31,319 bases of DNA from Deltaproteobacteria bacterium (GTDB lineage: Bacteria; Myxococcota_A; UBA9042), in the NCBI GenBank assembly GCA_020632665.1, contig JACKFC010000045.1, positions 1-31,319 on the forward strand, read 5' to 3'. The translations under genes and the position numbers were made by a program. Below, piece by piece: positions 1 to 7,482 of the stretch. How positions within the stretch are numbered: the stretch's first letter is position 1; each line of letters begins with the position of its first letter. The notes beneath the pieces were generated by a model. That model was not told the DNA's origin, made no database searches, and worked only from the letters and a program-made list of their open reading frames with translations.

Positions 1-591
1 GGCGAAGCGTCGGCCGAGATCGGCCTGCAGCCGGACGATCGTCGAGATCGCCGGATCGGCGGGGACGGCGTCCTCAGCTTTCGATCCGCTGCGCCCCGAA
101 GCCGAGCCAGCCGGCTCCGGATTGCCGGCTCCGAGCGCCAGCATCGTCGTGGTACCACGCCAAATCGTCTGGCCCTCGACGTCGAACTCGGTGATCAGAT
201 CGAGCTCGATGCCACGGCGTGCCTGCCGCGCATCGCCGATCCGGACGCCGATGGCCGCGCGCTCGTCGGCGCGCAGCGGCCGGACCTGCTCGATGAGCTG
301 GCGGACGTGAACGGCACCCAACACCCGCAGCGGGAACGCCCGATCGGTCAGCAGCGCCATGTGCAACGGGAAGGCGACGTGCTGCGGCGCGGTCGCGGGC
401 AACGCCTGCCCCGCCGGCAGCCCGGTGAGCGCGGTATAGCGCGCCACCCACGCCGGATCGACGGCATATCCGGAGAGCTGCACCGCAAGAGCCGGCATCT
501 CGCTCGGATCGCGCAAGCCCGGCTTGCTCGCCACGGCCCGGAGCATGGCGCCACCGACCGCGGGCATGCGGTCGTAGAAGGTCTTGCTCAT
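1..591 (-). CDS. MaoC-like acyl dehydratase (hot-dog fold), 3' end outside window
   Basis: The reading frame is open from an ATG at 591 to the window edge, giving 197 residues with no stop. It begins MSKTFYDRMPAVGGAMLRAV and runs through a segment with LSGYAVDPAWVARYTALTG and HVAFPLHMALLTDRAFPLRVLGAVHV, then FDVEGQTIWRGTTTMLALG, and reaches VRLQADLGRRFA at the edge. In bacterial MaoC-domain proteins this layout is an N-terminal hot-dog-like half. The LGRRFA segment normally leads into the catalytic SGDxNPIH hydratase motif, which would lie just outside the window. The likely role is hydration or dehydration of acyl-CoA thioesters in the cytoplasm. The start codon overlaps the stop of the upstream gene (ATGA at 588-591), so the two are probably translationally coupled. 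The family call rests on the N-terminal half only, because the catalytic motif cannot be seen. Confidence 0.72.
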   Translation of the reverse strand, partial: MSKTFYDRMPAVGGAMLRAVASKPGLRDPSEMPALAVQLSGYAVDPAWVARYTALTGLPAGQALPATAPQHVAFPLHMALLTDRAFPLRVLGAVHVRQLIEQVRPLRADERAAIGVRIGDARQARRGIELDLITEFDVEGQTIWRGTTTMLALGAGNPEPAGSASGRSGSKAEDAVPADPAISTIVRLQADLGRRFA

Positions 592-2459
592 CCCTCGCCT
601 CCCCGGCCGCCCGACCACACCACGGCATCGGCCCATGCCTGCGGCCACGGCTCGCCCCGGTTGCCGGGGATGCCGCGACCCTCGGGATCTACAACGAAGT
701 TGCCGACGTCGTGGAAGGCCCGCTCGGCGTTGACCCGCCCTGCCCGCTTGCGCATCGGCTCGAGCCCCTTCGCCGTCTTGACCCGGACCACCTCGTGCGG
801 ACCGGGCCGCAGATCGACCAGCGCGCCCTTGCGGCGGGCGTTGAGCAGCTGCTCTTCGTTGCCGATCGGGTCCGCGACGGTCTTGGCCTTCAGCGTCCAG
901 ACCAGCAGGCTGGTCGGATCGCGCTCGGGGAAACTCGACGCCAAGAGGTCCGGGAAGCCGTAGAACTGCTTGCCGATATCGTTCTGGTTCACCGGTCCGG
1001 CCATGAGGCAGATGCCCGCCAGCAGGTCGCAGTCCGGCGGCAGCTCGGTGACCCCCATCAATTCGGCGTAGAGCGCGCCGCGGGCGCACGCTGCCCCGCT
1101 GGCGCGGACTGCGAAGAGCCAATCGAGCCCGCGGGCGAGCATCTCGCGCTTGGAGACGCCGACGATGTAGATGCGCTGGCCCGCGAGGCCGAACGCCTTG
1201 CGGCCGCGCTCGGCGTTGCGCGAGAAGAGCTTGCCGGTCGGCAGGTCGGCCCAGGACGGCATCCGCTCGATCAACTTGTCGGTGATCGCGTTCTGCTCCT
1301 GCCGAATCGCCCGCAGCCGCTCCTTGCCGCCGGGCGTCAGCACGTCGACCCGCTCGGCGAGGAGCAGGTCCTTCGCCTCTTCCCGCGAGAGGCCGGTCCA
1401 ATGCGCGAAGGCGTTGTAGGCGGCGCGTCCGGCCTGCACGGTGAGGGCGTCGGGGACGTCCATGTCCTGACGCTGCTGGAACGGCTCTGGCGCCTTCTCT
1501 TCGGCGTTGACCCCCGGCTGGATGCGCTCGGAGCGCAGCGCCAAGAGGTTCGCGCCGAGCTTGCGCCACAGCCCCTGCGGCAGCGTGATCTGCTCGGGCT
1601 CCGGGACCTCACCGACCTGCGCGACGAGTGCGACGCGCCATCCGGCCGCGCGCTCGGTCGGCGAGATGCCGCAGAGCTCCTCGATCGCGCGCAGGATGGG
1701 TCGATTCTTCTCGCGCCCACGACCGCAGAACGGGGCCATCAGCACCTGGGCCCGGCGGCGCCCCTCGGATGCGATGACCTCAGCGCGCTCGATCGCGTCG
1801 GCGAGGATGCCGATGTGCAGGTGCTGCAGGTAGCCGATCGTCGGGATATCGTCGACGTAGCGCGTCTTCTTCTGCCACAGACGCCACGGCACCGTGCCCA
1901 GGCTGAGCACCGGCGGGTGGCCAACCAGGGTCAGCAACGCGGTGAACGGGGTCCGATACGGCATCGACAAGACGACGTGGGTATAGGCGGCGTTGTCGAG
2001 GACGTCTGCCTCACGCTCGTCGAGCGAGCGAAGCAGGTGCGCGACTCGGGCCGAATCTTCGGGCCCGAACGTCACCTGCCGCTGGCCGCGGTAGTTGGTC
2101 GACTGGCGCGAGACGAGGATGCCCAGGCTGCTGGCCTCGAAGAGTTCGCCCTCGCGGACCTGGGCGCCGGGCGTGAAGCGCGTCGGACGCGCCAGCGAGA
2201 GCAGCTGCATCGCCTGCTCGGCCTCGTCGCGGTCGAGCGAGACCCGGGTGCGGTAGCCGACCGGCGAGGTCGACTCGAGGCTCTGCGGCAGGCTGTAGCG
2301 GTCGCGCTTGCCACCCTCTTCGACAAATCGCGCCTCGCGCTGACGACGTTGCGCCGCGGGTGGCGGCGAGATCGGGACGACCTCGAGACCCTTCGGCGCT
2401 GCGCCGGGATCCGCGGGGCGCGTCGGCTTCTCTTCCTCGGGCGTGCGGCGTGGTGCCAT
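588..2459 (-). CDS. Unrecognised 623-residue cytoplasmic protein in the glmS operon
   Basis: I do not recognise this protein. The first 55 residues or so are Pro/Arg/Glu-rich and probably disordered. The rest reads as a soluble mixed alpha/beta protein with no signal peptide or clear membrane segment. Conspicuous segments are a hydrophobic stretch THVVLSMPYRTPFTALLTLVG, the motif MAPFCGRGREKNRPI, and a C-terminal LAGICLMAGPVNQNDIGKQFYGFPDLL followed by LLVWTLKAKTVADPIG. Its ATG lies 19 bases after the glmS stop, with GGAGA upstream, and its stop overlaps the start of the MaoC-like gene. It is therefore almost certainly co-transcribed with both. Codon use matches its neighbours. Function is unknown and the linkage to glmS is positional only. 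Confidence 0.85.
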   Translation of the reverse strand: MAPRRTPEEEKPTRPADPGAAPKGLEVVPISPPPAAQRRQREARFVEEGGKRDRYSLPQSLESTSPVGYRTRVSLDRDEAEQAMQLLSLARPTRFTPGAQVREGELFEASSLGILVSRQSTNYRGQRQVTFGPEDSARVAHLLRSLDEREADVLDNAAYTHVVLSMPYRTPFTALLTLVGHPPVLSLGTVPWRLWQKKTRYVDDIPTIGYLQHLHIGILADAIERAEVIASEGRRRAQVLMAPFCGRGREKNRPILRAIEELCGISPTERAAGWRVALVAQVGEVPEPEQITLPQGLWRKLGANLLALRSERIQPGVNAEEKAPEPFQQRQDMDVPDALTVQAGRAAYNAFAHWTGLSREEAKDLLLAERVDVLTPGGKERLRAIRQEQNAITDKLIERMPSWADLPTGKLFSRNAERGRKAFGLAGQRIYIVGVSKREMLARGLDWLFAVRASGAACARGALYAELMGVTELPPDCDLLAGICLMAGPVNQNDIGKQFYGFPDLLASSFPERDPTSLLVWTLKAKTVADPIGNEEQLLNARRKGALVDLRPGPHEVVRVKTAKGLEPMRKRAGRVNAERAFHDVGNFVVDPEGRGIPGNRGEPWPQAWADAVVWSGGRGGEG

Positions 2460-2478
2460 GCGCTGATCTCCAAATGGT

Positions 2479-5079
2479 TCAGTCGACGGTGATCGACTTG
2501 CTGACGTTCTTCGGCACGTCCGGGTGGACGCCGTGCTCGCGCACGCCGACCCGGTCGAGCCAGGCGGCCTTCTGCTCCGACATCCGCAGCGCGAGTCGCT
2601 GCAGGACGATGGTCGAAGTGAAGACGACCATCAAGGTGTCCTCGGTGCGCGGCAACTCGAGGTAGACCGAGCGGTAGTTCGGGTTGTCCGCCGGCGGCTT
2701 GCCGATCGCCTGGCGCAGGGCCGCGTTCGGCTCGGCGATGAGGATGGACATCGAGCGTCGGATCTTGTGCGTGTTGATCTGGCTGATGGTCAGCGCCACG
2801 TCCCGCGCATCGGGGCCGGTGCTGTAGATCAACGGATAGTCGGCATCGAGCCCTTCGAGCATCGCGCCCCGGTCGGCGACCTCGTCGAGCAGCGCGCGCG
2901 CCCTGCCCTGGACGGCGAAGTCCGCCTCGGCGTGAAGGGCCCGATCGACGACGGCGCGAGCGAGCTGCAGCGCGCCGCGGGCGTCGAGCTCGGCGTCGTC
3001 CGCGCCGGCCCCGGCAGCCTCGATCCGCTCACCGATGGCGCGGAGCAGCGCGGCGATTTGTTCGGGGCCGTACAGTGTATTGCGGCCGAGGATCGTATTC
3101 GGTCCGTGCTTGAACTCGCTGGCCTCGTAGCCCTCGGTGTGGTTCAGCACCACCTCGCGGATCTTCAGCGCACCCTCCTTGGCGACGGCCCACATCCGGG
3201 TCGCGAGGATGTGCACCGAGGGTCGCAGGTAGAGCAGCCGCGCCGCCTCTTCGACAGCCTCGGCGGTCTCGGCGACCGTGGCGCGGAGCAGCGCCGGCAA
3301 GGCGACGAAGCGGGACTCGGCGTCGTCCAACCGTGCGGCGTCGGCGCCGACGGCGCGGCCGAGGCGGCAGGCCAGGCCGTAGAAGACCGCGAGCTGGTTC
3401 ATGAACGATTTGGTCGCCGGCACCGCGATCTCGGGTCCGCAGCGCAGCGGCAGGACGATCTCGGCCTTTTCCTGCGCCAGGGTCGAGTTGATGTTGTTGA
3501 CCAACGCGACGCGTCGAATCTGCAGGCCCGACGTGATGATATCGTTGAGGATATCGATCAGATCCTTGGTCTCACCGCTCTGGCTGACCGCGACCACGAG
3601 GTCACCGTCGCGCAAGGCGGATTGCTGCTCACCGCGGAACTCGCCGGGCAGGCTGCAACGCAGCGGGATGCCGGCGAGCTCGTTCCAGAACATCGCTCCA
3701 GCTCGGGCGGCGTGGTAGCTCGACCCGCAGCAGATGACGTGCACCGTCCGGCCGCTGGCGGCGGTTTGCCGCGCGGCCTCGACGAAGGCGTCGGCCGCGG
3801 CGAGCCAGGTCGTCGCGTCGAGGCGCTCGTCGAGCGCGGCGAGGGCGCGCGTGGTGTGCAGCGCGACCTCGTCGCGGCAGATCGCGCTGACCTCGCCGAA
3901 GAAGCCGTCGCCACGCCCGACCTCGTGCTCGACCCCGCGCATCGCGGCGCCGAGATCGCGGGCGGTCGGGTCGGCCAACAAGGCAGCGAGGCGCTCGCGC
4001 AGGCGGGAATCGTCGACTTCGTCGCGCAGCGCATCCCATTCGGTGGCCAAGCGCTCGAGCTTGCCCCGGCCGAGCCGGTCGATCGCCGGCGCCAGGCCGC
4101 GCGCGGCAGCCGAGCCCCCCGCGAAGAGGTCGACGACCGCGGCGACAGTACCCTCCTGCGCGGCGATCTCTTGCTCCATGAAGGTCTCGAACGGCGGCAT
4201 CAGGGCGATGTCCGCGGCACGCAGGCGGGAGCGCGACGGCTCGCGCTCGAGCGCGACGGCGAAGGCATCCTCGCCGTCACGGCGGATCCCGTAAGCGTCG
4301 ATGGCGACACCGAACTCGGCGTCGGGCCGCATCTCGACGAACTCGCCCTCGACGATCGGCACCACGGCGCGGGTCAGCTTCAGCACGCTCGAGAGGTCCG
4401 AGCTCGCGATGCCGAAGCGGCCGCCCTGCACCGCCTCGCCGTCCTCACCGACGCCGACGTAGAGGCTCGAGCCGCGCTTGATCGCCCAGACGGTCCGCGT
4501 GACCGGATCACACATCACCGCGGCGAAGCTGCCGACCAGCTTGAGTGCGCTCGCCCGGGCGATCGCGTTGCGCATCGTCTGCCGGCGGACCGCTGGATCG
4601 CGCTCGACCGAGGCGTCGCCGGTGGCGCTGATCGCCGACTCCATCCCGAGCGCGAAGAAATGCTCGATGGTGTGGACGACCATCTCGCCGTCGTTGTCCG
4701 AGAGCACGCGATGGCCCTCTTCCTGCAGCCACGCCTTGAGCGGATCGGAGTTGGTGACGTTGCCGTTGTGCGCGCCGTAGAGGTAGCGCTTGCAGCGCAC
4801 GACGTGGGGCTGGGCGTTGGTCTCGTCGACCGCGCCGAAGGTGGCCCAGCGCACCTGGCCGGCGAAGACCTGCCCGGATTTGCGGATGATGCCGAGCGAT
4901 TCGACCAAGACCGAGGGGGCGCCGACGCCCTTGCGCAGGTCGACCTCTTCCCCCTCGCCCTGGATGGCGCCACCGGTGGAGTCGTAGCCGCGGTATTCGA
5001 GCGTCCGCAGCAGGTCGGAGGCGACCCGGCCGAGATGAGGTTGGGGGCTCTCGTAGAGTAGACCGATCACACCGCACAT
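2479..5079 (-). CDS. glmS: Enlarged glutamine--fructose-6-phosphate aminotransferase (isomerizing)
   Basis: GlmS makes glucosamine-6-phosphate from fructose-6-phosphate and glutamine, the first step towards UDP-GlcNAc for peptidoglycan and LPS. The N-terminal amidotransferase domain starts MCGVIGL with the nucleophile Cys2, and shows RWATFG (77-82), HNGNVTN (104-110) and SDNDGE (127-132). The sugar isomerase half shows CGSSYHAA, AVSQSGETKD, ALKIREVVLNHTEGYEASEFKHGP and the family-typical end NVSKSITVD. At 866 residues it is about 250 longer than ordinary GlmS (about 610). By eye the extra length sits in two places: roughly 125 residues before CGSSYHAA, and roughly 90 after EFKHGP. RWATFG has Phe where the usual motif has His. 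GGAGG stands five bases before the ATG. It heads the glmS/unknown/MaoC operon. The function call is firm, but whether the protein uses glutamine normally is less certain. Confidence 0.93.
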   Translation of the reverse strand: MCGVIGLLYESPQPHLGRVASDLLRTLEYRGYDSTGGAIQGEGEEVDLRKGVGAPSVLVESLGIIRKSGQVFAGQVRWATFGAVDETNAQPHVVRCKRYLYGAHNGNVTNSDPLKAWLQEEGHRVLSDNDGEMVVHTIEHFFALGMESAISATGDASVERDPAVRRQTMRNAIARASALKLVGSFAAVMCDPVTRTVWAIKRGSSLYVGVGEDGEAVQGGRFGIASSDLSSVLKLTRAVVPIVEGEFVEMRPDAEFGVAIDAYGIRRDGEDAFAVALEREPSRSRLRAADIALMPPFETFMEQEIAAQEGTVAAVVDLFAGGSAAARGLAPAIDRLGRGKLERLATEWDALRDEVDDSRLRERLAALLADPTARDLGAAMRGVEHEVGRGDGFFGEVSAICRDEVALHTTRALAALDERLDATTWLAAADAFVEAARQTAASGRTVHVICCGSSYHAARAGAMFWNELAGIPLRCSLPGEFRGEQQSALRDGDLVVAVSQSGETKDLIDILNDIITSGLQIRRVALVNNINSTLAQEKAEIVLPLRCGPEIAVPATKSFMNQLAVFYGLACRLGRAVGADAARLDDAESRFVALPALLRATVAETAEAVEEAARLLYLRPSVHILATRMWAVAKEGALKIREVVLNHTEGYEASEFKHGPNTILGRNTLYGPEQIAALLRAIGERIEAAGAGADDAELDARGALQLARAVVDRALHAEADFAVQGRARALLDEVADRGAMLEGLDADYPLIYSTGPDARDVALTISQINTHKIRRSMSILIAEPNAALRQAIGKPPADNPNYRSVYLELPRTEDTLMVVFTSTIVLQRLALRMSEQKAAWLDRVGVREHGVHPDVPKNVSKSITVD

Positions 5080-5116
5080 ATCCGCCTCCGCGCCCGTACG
5101 CCGACGGGGCGCAGAA

Positions 5117-5135
5117 CGTGCCCGAGGCGGGCACG
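5117..5135. terminator. Perfect 8-bp hairpin between the lipoprotein gene and glmS
   Basis: CGTGCCCG and CGGGCACG flank a three-base AGG loop in the 85-base gap (5080-5164) between the lipoprotein stop and the glmS ATG. There is no T-run on either side, so it is not a textbook intrinsic terminator. It could act as a Rho-assisted terminator, an mRNA-end stabiliser or a partial attenuator separating the secreted-protein operon from glmS. Confidence 0.4.
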
Positions 5136-5164
5136 GCGGACAAGGGGCGGTCAGTCGTGCTGTG

Positions 5165-6100
5165 TCAGGGCTGCAACGCGTCGCGGTTGGTGGCCGGTTC
5201 GCCGAAGAGGTAGCCGTTGACCCCGGTGAAGGCGAGGACCGCGCTCATCTGCGTGCACTCGCCCGTGACCGGATCCGGGGCGAGGTCACCGGCGCCGCCG
5301 AGGACGCCCATCACCAACTCGACGAGGTTCTTCTGGTCCGCGGCGCCCTTCTGCGCGATGTCGAGGATGCTCGCCATCGTCAGGCCGCCGCCGAAGACGC
5401 CCTCGGTCATGCCGCCGTTCTCGGTGAGTCGGGCGCGGATCCGCACGCCGCGCAGGTCGAGGTCGTATTTCACGCCGAAGACGACCAGCGGCAGCTTCAG
5501 GTCGAAGGGCGTCACCGTCAGGATGCCGTCCTTGACGGTCGCCTTGGTGCTGACCTCTGGCGAGTCCTCGTGCACGGCGAAGGTCTGGCCCTCGAGCAGC
5601 AGGCCGTCGGTCCCGAGCAGGGGTACGCCGGCGCCGGCGCGCACCCGCAGGATCACCTCGTCGTCGTTGAGGGCGTCGTCGAGGTCGTCGAGCTGGAGCA
5701 GCAACATGATGCCGCCGTCGTTGATGGTCGACTGGATCAAGCCTTCGAGGGCGCCGATGCCGGAGGCCTCGACCAGCGGCACGAGCTTGGCGAACTCATT
5801 GTCGACCCCTGGGGTGCCGTCGGGCGAGGTGAGATCGGCCTTGCCGCAGGTCGAGGTATCGTCGGTGCCGCTGATCTTGCTGTCGAGATCGAAGCCCGGC
5901 GCCACACCGATCGGCTTCTGCCGGGTGAAGCCCATCGTGTCGATGATGGTCACCCAAGGCCATTTCGGGTCGGGCGTGGTCTTGCTCGTCGTGTTCGCGC
6001 CCTCGCCGCCGCCATCGTCCGCCTCACAGCCGACGAGGGCGACGCAAAGGCAGAGGCAGACACGTAGGCCGACGGAGAGCAGCTGCTGGATGGTGGACAT
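5165..6100 (-). CDS. Lipoprotein of unknown function
   Basis: This 311-residue protein has a hydrophobic N-terminus and the lipobox LVGC (Cys25), followed by an acidic/Gly linker (EADDGGGEGA), so it is probably lipid-anchored in the envelope. The mature part reads as beta-rich, with segments such as DSKISGTDDTSTCGKADL, NEFAKLVPLVEASGIG, VILRVRAGAGVPL and VKDGILTVTPFDLKLPLVVFGVKYDL. I cannot assign it to a named family. It follows the DUF1552 gene by nine bases. Its Shine-Dalgarno sequence AGGAGG (6105-6110) touches that gene's stop codon, which argues for coupled translation and a shared job with the DUF1592/DUF1552 pair. Confidence 0.9.
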   Translation of the reverse strand: MSTIQQLLSVGLRVCLCLCVALVGCEADDGGGEGANTTSKTTPDPKWPWVTIIDTMGFTRQKPIGVAPGFDLDSKISGTDDTSTCGKADLTSPDGTPGVDNEFAKLVPLVEASGIGALEGLIQSTINDGGIMLLLQLDDLDDALNDDEVILRVRAGAGVPLLGTDGLLLEGQTFAVHEDSPEVSTKATVKDGILTVTPFDLKLPLVVFGVKYDLDLRGVRIRARLTENGGMTEGVFGGGLTMASILDIAQKGAADQKNLVELVMGVLGGAGDLAPDPVTGECTQMSAVLAFTGVNGYLFGEPATNRDALQP

Positions 6101-6109
6101 GGTGCCTCC

Positions 6110-7471
6110 TCAGGCCTCGATGGCAGATAGCCCGTCCTTGACCTCGCCGCCCTCGGCGCCGAACGCGGGGAGGTCGAGACCACAGGCACGGGTCAACGAG
6201 AGCAGGACCTTCGACGTATTCTCGCCGCCTTGGCTGCGGTAGTGCAGGTCGGTCTGCAACTTGCCGCCGCACGAGCCGGCGAGGACGATCGGCATCTCTT
6301 CGAGGCTGTGCGTCTTGCCGAGGCTGACCTCGCTGCAGCCGAGCACGACCATATGATCGAGCAGCGTCCCGGCGCCTTCTTGCACCTTGTCGAGGGCGAG
6401 CAGGAAGTCGCGCAGCATCTCGACGCATTGCACCGTGATGGCGTGAACCTCGGGCTGCGCGCCGGGTTCGTCGTGGGTGAGCTGGTGGTGACCGGCGCTG
6501 GCGCCCTGAAAGAGCACGTTGCTCACCGGGTGGGTCAACCATTGGCTGACGACGCGGGTCTGATCGCAGGCCAGCGCCATCGCGGCCAGCTCGGCCATGA
6601 CCTTGTTGCGGAGCACGAGCTGCGGCCGCCCTTCGATGTGCGGATAGGCCATTTCGGGCTGCGTCGGCAAGGCGCAGGCGGCGAGGTCCGGCGGGTCGTC
6701 TTCGAGCTTGGCGAGTCGCTTCTCCAGGCTACGGATCGACTCCAAGTGGGCGTCGAGGCGCTGCTTGTCGGCGCTCCCGACGAGCGTGCCGAGGCGCTGT
6801 GCATCCTCGCCGACGGCGTCGAGGATGCTGCGACGCAGGCCGAGCGAGGGGTCGACGATGGGCGTCTCGCCGGGGAGGGTGAAGCCGACGCCGAAGAGGC
6901 GCTCGAAGACCGCGAACGGGCTCTTCTCGACCGGGTTTTGGCTGTTCGGGCCGTTGTAGGAGAGGCCGTGGCCTTCGACCGCCATCTCCAGGCTGAGGAA
7001 CCGCGTCAACTCGCCGAGCTTGGCGGCCATCACCTGGTCGATCGAAGGGCCGCCGAAGGTCTCGTCCTGGCCTTGGACGATGACCGGGCGCCCGGTGAGG
7101 ATGCCCGCTGCTCCGGCGTAGTGCGGGACGGCGTTGGGGATGCCGAGGCGGGTGCCGGTGACGACGCTGATCTTCGACTTCAACGGCAGCAGCGGCGCCA
7201 GCTGGTCGGAGAGGGCCCAGGCGTCGCCCTTGCCTTCGCCCTTCGGCGTCCAGCGGTCCGGCAGCATCCCGTTGCCCCAATAGAACAGGCCGAAGCGGCG
7301 TGGGAAGCCGTCGTCGCCGCCAGCTGCCCAGGCGTCCGGCAAGTAGCGCTCGCCGTGGGCGTCGAGGAAGGCCTCGAGGGGCGGCAGGCCGACGCTGACG
7401 ACGGCGCCGCCGAGCAAGCCGCGCAAGAGCGTTCGGCGCGAGACGACCGGTCGTGTCCGGAGCATGCGCAT
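6110..7471 (-). CDS. Tat-exported DUF1552 protein
   Basis: The 453-residue product begins with a twin-arginine signal (SRRTLLRGLLGG, arginines 12-13), then LPDAWAAGG and the family-typical RFGLFYWGNGMLPDRWTPKG. Further DUF1552 landmarks are SVVTGTRLGIPNAVPHYAGAAGILTG, a GGPSIDQVMA segment, and the C-terminal sequence GTLLDHMVVLGCSEVSLGKTHSLEEMPIVLAGSCGG. The fold resembles DUF1501/sulfatase-like proteins, but the biochemical role of DUF1552 is not established. Such genes commonly lie next to DUF1592/DUF1588 genes in planctomycetes and myxobacteria, as here (upstream neighbour 11 bases away). I chose the ATG at 7471, which gives the full Tat signal. A longer open frame upstream of it is shadow sequence of the neighbouring gene. 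Confidence 0.9.
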   Translation of the reverse strand: MRMLRTRPVVSRRTLLRGLLGGAVVSVGLPPLEAFLDAHGERYLPDAWAAGGDDGFPRRFGLFYWGNGMLPDRWTPKGEGKGDAWALSDQLAPLLPLKSKISVVTGTRLGIPNAVPHYAGAAGILTGRPVIVQGQDETFGGPSIDQVMAAKLGELTRFLSLEMAVEGHGLSYNGPNSQNPVEKSPFAVFERLFGVGFTLPGETPIVDPSLGLRRSILDAVGEDAQRLGTLVGSADKQRLDAHLESIRSLEKRLAKLEDDPPDLAACALPTQPEMAYPHIEGRPQLVLRNKVMAELAAMALACDQTRVVSQWLTHPVSNVLFQGASAGHHQLTHDEPGAQPEVHAITVQCVEMLRDFLLALDKVQEGAGTLLDHMVVLGCSEVSLGKTHSLEEMPIVLAGSCGGKLQTDLHYRSQGGENTSKVLLSLTRACGLDLPAFGAEGGEVKDGLSAIEA

Positions 7472-7482
7472 GGCGTGCCTCT

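Noticed and set aside
74..628. Minus-strand 184-codon frame overlapping the left-edge gene
   Set aside because: It is very Arg/Ala-rich and out of frame with the MaoC-like sequence, which starts at the ATGA overlap and stays open to the edge.
711..2492. Plus-strand open frame of 593 codons antisense to the unknown 623-residue gene
   Set aside because: It has shadow-type composition. The minus-strand frame is tied by spacing and overlap to glmS and the MaoC-like gene and reads as a normal protein.
2524..5061. Plus-strand open frame of 845 codons antisense to glmS
   Set aside because: The sense strand carries unmistakable GlmS motifs, and the antisense translation is low-information Arg/Asp/Gly sequence.
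5080..5164. Possible glmS riboswitch/ribozyme upstream of glmS
   Set aside because: The 85-base leader is too short and shows only one simple hairpin. The glmS ribozyme is known from Gram-positive bacteria, and its core was not seen here.
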